Assembly (NCBI RefSeq): GCF_030704685.1
Contig: NZ_JAUZDX010000016.1
Span: 62,001-126,000, forward strand
DNA from: Acidovorax sp. A1169
Lineage (GTDB): Bacteria > Pseudomonadota > Gammaproteobacteria > Burkholderiales > Burkholderiaceae_C
Reading direction: 5' to 3'
Length of the DNA: 64,000 bases
Below are positions 61,386 to 64,000 of the stretch, piece by piece (within the stretch, counting starts at the first letter, position 1; every line of letters starts with the position of its first letter). Made by a program: the position numbers and the translations under genes. The notes below the pieces were generated by a model. It was not told the origin of the DNA, did not search any database, and was given only the letters and a program-made list of their open reading frames with translations.

Positions 61386-62198
61386 ATGCAGATCCAAGTC
61401 AACGGCCACACCACCTACTGCTACACCGGCGGCAAGGCGTTCAACCCCGCACTGCCCACCGTGGTCATGGTCCACGGCGTGCTCAACGACCACAGCGTGT
61501 GGGCTCTGCAAAGCAGATATCTGGCCAACCATGGCTGGAACGTGCTGGCGGTGGACCTGCCCGGCCATTGCCGCAGTGCGGGCGAGGCGCCGGCCAGCGT
61601 GGAAGCGGGGGCCGACTTCATTGCCGCGCTGCTCGATGCCGCAGGCGTGCAGCGCGCGGCGCTGGTGGGCCACAGCTTCGGCTCGCTGATCGCGCTGGAG
61701 GCAGCTGCCCGGCTGGGCGAGCGCGTGAGCCATCTGGTGCTGGTGGGCACGGCCTACCCCATGAAGGTCTCGCCCGCGCTGATCGACGCGGCGCTCAACG
61801 AGCCCGAGATGGCGCTGCGCATGGTCAACGTGTTCTCGCGCAGCACGCTGGCTCCGCCTTCGGGCGCGGGCTTCTGGGTCTACAACGCAGGCCTGGCGCT
61901 GGGCCGCAAGGTGCTGCGCAGCAACACTGCGGTCAACGTGTTTCACCGCGGCTTCGTGGCCTGCGACAGCTATGCCAATGGGGAACAGGCGATTGCCGCC
62001 GTGCAGTGCCCGGTGCTGTTTGCCCTGGGTGCGCAGGACCAGATGACCGCGCCCAAGGCGGCCCAGGGCCTGGTGGCGGCCGCGCGTGCCGCCGGCAAGC
62101 GGGTGCACACCACCAGCCTGCCCGTGGGCCACAACCAGATGAGCGAAGCGCCGGACGGTACGTTGATGGCGATCCGCGACTTTATTTCTCTGTCCTGA
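61386..62198 (+). CDS. Alpha/beta-fold hydrolase
   Basis: 270 residues. VVMVHGVLNDHSVWALQSRYL carries the oxyanion-side HG motif; the nucleophile is Ser97 in GHSFGS; the acid lies in GAQDQMTAP and the catalytic His in LPVGHNQM. A lid-like helical part (about 130-190) is present. It lies 66 nt after the HEAT gene and 16 nt before a DUF2157 gene. The fold is that of the MenH/epoxide-hydrolase-like esterase group, but the substrate is not predictable. Confidence 0.88.
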   Translation: MQIQVNGHTTYCYTGGKAFNPALPTVVMVHGVLNDHSVWALQSRYLANHGWNVLAVDLPGHCRSAGEAPASVEAGADFIAALLDAAGVQRAALVGHSFGSLIALEAAARLGERVSHLVLVGTAYPMKVSPALIDAALNEPEMALRMVNVFSRSTLAPPSGAGFWVYNAGLALGRKVLRSNTAVNVFHRGFVACDSYANGEQAIAAVQCPVLFALGAQDQMTAPKAAQGLVAAARAAGKRVHTTSLPVGHNQMSEAPDGTLMAIRDFISLS

Positions 62199-62214
62199 GC
62201 CAAAGGCCCCTCCC

Positions 62215-63198
62215 ATGACCCTGCGCACCGCCCTGTTCGAGCTGGCCCGCCAGCACACGCTGGACCGACCGGCCGCCACCCGCCTGCTCGGCCTCGCGGG
62301 GTTCGACCGGCCGCCCGCCGCCCTGCACACCACGCTGTGGCGCACCGTCGCGGTCATCGCGGCGGCGCTGGGTGGCCTGGGGCTGGTGATGTGGATCGCG
62401 GCCAACTGGGAGAGCCTGGGCCGATTCATGCGCTTTGCGCTGCTGCAGGGCTTTGTGCTGACCATGTGTGCGGGTGCTGCACTCAGGGCAGGGGCGCGTG
62501 CACCGCTGGCCATGCTGGCGCTGCTGGGCACGGGCGCGCTGTTCGCCTATTTCGGGCAGACCTACCAGACCGGGGCCGACCCCTGGCAGCTGTTTGCCGT
62601 GTGGGCCGTGCTCACATTGCCCCTGGCGCTGGCCGTGCGCAGCGATGTGGTGTGGGTGCCATGGACCCTGGTGGCCATGGTGGGCATCTCGCTGTGGGCG
62701 CAGGCGCACACGGGCCACAGCTGGCGCGTGTCGCCTGCGGACATGACGGTGCACCTGGTCTCCCTGGGCGCTGCGCTGGCCGTGGCGGCGGCCATGCTGC
62801 CGCAGCTCCACCGCGTCACGGGCGCAGGCGTCTGGGCGCTGCGCACGGCGGGCACGCTGGCGCTGATGATGGTGACACTCACGGCGCTGGGTGGCCTGTT
62901 CCATTCACCCGTGGCGGGCCACTACGGCCTGGGCCTGGTGCTGCTGGCGGCGGCTGCCGCGCTGGTGGGCATGCGCACGCATTTCGATATTTTCCTGCTC
63001 AGCGGTGCGGCGCTCGGGCTCAACATCCTGCTGGTGACCGGGCTGGCGCGTGCCATGTTCTCGGGCTCCCGCTTCGGTGATTTCGTGGGCTCGCTGCTGC
63101 TCATCGGCCTGGTTGCCGCAGGGCTTCTGGCGGCCACCGTGAATCTGGTGATGCGCCTGGCGCGCCGCGCTGCGCAGCAGCAAGGAGAAGCGGCATGA
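62215..63198 (+). CDS. DUF2157-family multi-helix membrane protein
   Basis: 327 residues: a short cytoplasmic N-terminus with the family HTLDRPAATRLLGL segment, then about nine hydrophobic helices (VAVIAAALGGLGLVMWIAAN, FGQTYQTGADPWQLFAVWAVL and others). The FGQ-YQTGAD box is characteristic of DUF2157. The stop overlaps the next gene (ATGA at 63195), which encodes its usual partner DUF4401. Function unknown. Confidence 0.88.
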   Translation: MTLRTALFELARQHTLDRPAATRLLGLAGFDRPPAALHTTLWRTVAVIAAALGGLGLVMWIAANWESLGRFMRFALLQGFVLTMCAGAALRAGARAPLAMLALLGTGALFAYFGQTYQTGADPWQLFAVWAVLTLPLALAVRSDVVWVPWTLVAMVGISLWAQAHTGHSWRVSPADMTVHLVSLGAALAVAAAMLPQLHRVTGAGVWALRTAGTLALMMVTLTALGGLFHSPVAGHYGLGLVLLAAAAALVGMRTHFDIFLLSGAALGLNILLVTGLARAMFSGSRFGDFVGSLLLIGLVAAGLLAATVNLVMRLARRAAQQQGEAA

Positions 63199-64000
63199 GC
63201 GACGCATCCATCGATCCCGTGAATCTGTCTGCAAGCGCTGCTGCGCCCGTGCCCAAGCCCGGTGCGCTTGAAACCATCGTGCAAGCCGCCGTGGCGCAAG
63301 GCATCCTGCCGCCCGGCGCCTCGTCCGCAGACGCACACCGTGCCGGCGGCACGGCGCGCCCCTGGCCCGTGGTACTGCTCACGGCGCTGGGCGCCTGGCT
63401 GGCCGCGCTGCCGCTGCTGGCCATGTTCGGCCTGTTCTTCGGCGAGTGGATCGTGAGGGACGCGGGTGCCTACCTCATCGGCGCTGTGGTGCTGGCCTGC
63501 GCCACGGCAGCCCTGCGCAGCAAGGACCTGCCGATCTTTCTGGAGCAACTGGCGTTTCCGGCATTGCTGACAGGCGCGGGCCTGCTGGGCTTTGCCTTCG
63601 GACGCGACATGGGCCTGCAGCCGGCTGCCGCCTTCATGCTGGTGGTGGCGCTGGGCATGGCCGCACTCGTGGCCTTGCCCTGGCTGCGCGTGCTGCTGGG
63701 GGCGGGCGCGGCGGCGCTTTTCGCTGTCCTCATCTGGCCCGGCTCCGAGGGCCGCTGGGCCTTGTCGCCGCTGGTGCCCTGGAGCATGGTGCACGGCGTG
63801 CTCGCGGTGTGGGTGGGCCTGCTGCTGTGGCAGCGCCATGCGCTGGGCCGCGGTACGGTCGGCAACTGGCTGGCGGCGCTGCTGGAGCCCCTGGCCTGCG
63901 GCTGGCTGCTGGTGCTGCTGTGGGGCATCTGCGGCCTGTCGGGCCAGACCTTCCTGGTGGGCGGTGCGTTCGGTGCCGGCATCGGTGGCGAGCTGGTGCG
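63195..64000 (+). CDS. DUF4401-like membrane protein (3' cut by window)
   Basis: Starts at ATG 63195 inside the end of the DUF2157 gene and stays open to the window edge (268 visible residues), so it is truncated here. A cytoplasmic N-terminus (LETIVQAAVAQGILPPG) is followed by repeated hydrophobic helices (WPVVLLTALGAWLAALPLLAMF, AYLIGAVVLACATAALRS and more). The DUF2157-DUF4401 order is common, often followed by a GDYXXLXY-domain gene just outside. Function unknown. Confidence 0.8.
   Translation, partial: MSDASIDPVNLSASAAAPVPKPGALETIVQAAVAQGILPPGASSADAHRAGGTARPWPVVLLTALGAWLAALPLLAMFGLFFGEWIVRDAGAYLIGAVVLACATAALRSKDLPIFLEQLAFPALLTGAGLLGFAFGRDMGLQPAAAFMLVVALGMAALVALPWLRVLLGAGAAALFAVLIWPGSEGRWALSPLVPWSMVHGVLAVWVGLLLWQRHALGRGTVGNWLAALLEPLACGWLLVLLWGICGLSGQTFLVGGAFGAGIGGELV

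Noticed and set aside
1..64000. CRISPR arrays, rRNA and tRNA genes, prophage or plasmid replication genes, intact transposases
   Set aside because: Looked for on both strands; no direct-repeat array, no recognisable RNA gene and no such proteins were seen.

Overview
The window is strongly G+C-rich, with codon third positions dominated by G and C. Its gene content (hmu haem operon, czc metal-efflux operon, PEP synthase with its regulator, VC_2705-type symporter, several iron receptors) fits a betaproteobacterium of the order Burkholderiales, most likely a Comamonadaceae member close to Acidovorax. That placement is an inference from remembered protein similarity; no search was run. No rRNA, tRNA, CRISPR array, prophage or intact insertion sequence was seen.

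Layout. 1-3.7 kb holds the end of a multidrug RND efflux operon (pump and outer-membrane channel). An aldehyde dehydrogenase and a MarR/acetyltransferase pair follow (3.8-6.6 kb). From 6.7 to 20.6 kb the minus strand carries two iron-siderophore operons. Together they hold four TonB-dependent receptors, two PepSY-type putative ferric-siderophore reductases, small membrane partners (DUF3649, DUF3325, a 77-residue protein) and a DUF4198 periplasmic protein. Next come bacterioferritin and an FTR1-type iron permease (minus strand, 21.2-22.6 kb), then divergently ahpC and ahpF (23.0-25.4 kb). A complete haem-uptake operon hmuR-x-hmuS-hmuT-hmuU-hmuV fills 25.6-32.1 kb. A czcI-C-x-B-A-y heavy-metal efflux operon fills 32.2-39.2 kb.

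The second half is more housekeeping: ppsR/ppsA, a two-gene sodium:solute symporter whose large subunit carries a coiled coil and an EF-hand-like loop, FKBP isomerase, an HxlR regulator, a CaiB-type CoA transferase, aroC, a CBS-domain protein, metY, a DUF4303-HEAT protein, a hydrolase and a DUF2157/DUF4401 pair cut by the window end. Two short inverted-repeat elements lie at 45.9 kb and 48.3 kb; the second sits inside a methyltransferase remnant.

How it fits together. Most iron genes are preceded by Fur-box-like dyads (about 13.7, 20.9, 22.8, 25.4 and 50.2 kb), so iron limitation probably switches on receptors, reductases, permease and haem uptake together, while Bfr and AhpCF handle storage and peroxide. 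The most interesting unit is the Fur-box-led operon at 50.3-54.8 kb: PepSY membrane protein, DUF2271, DUF4198, ApbE flavin transferase and a membrane-anchored flavodoxin-reductase. It looks like a transmembrane flavin electron-transfer chain for iron reduction, with the DUF2271 protein as the candidate flavinylated carrier.
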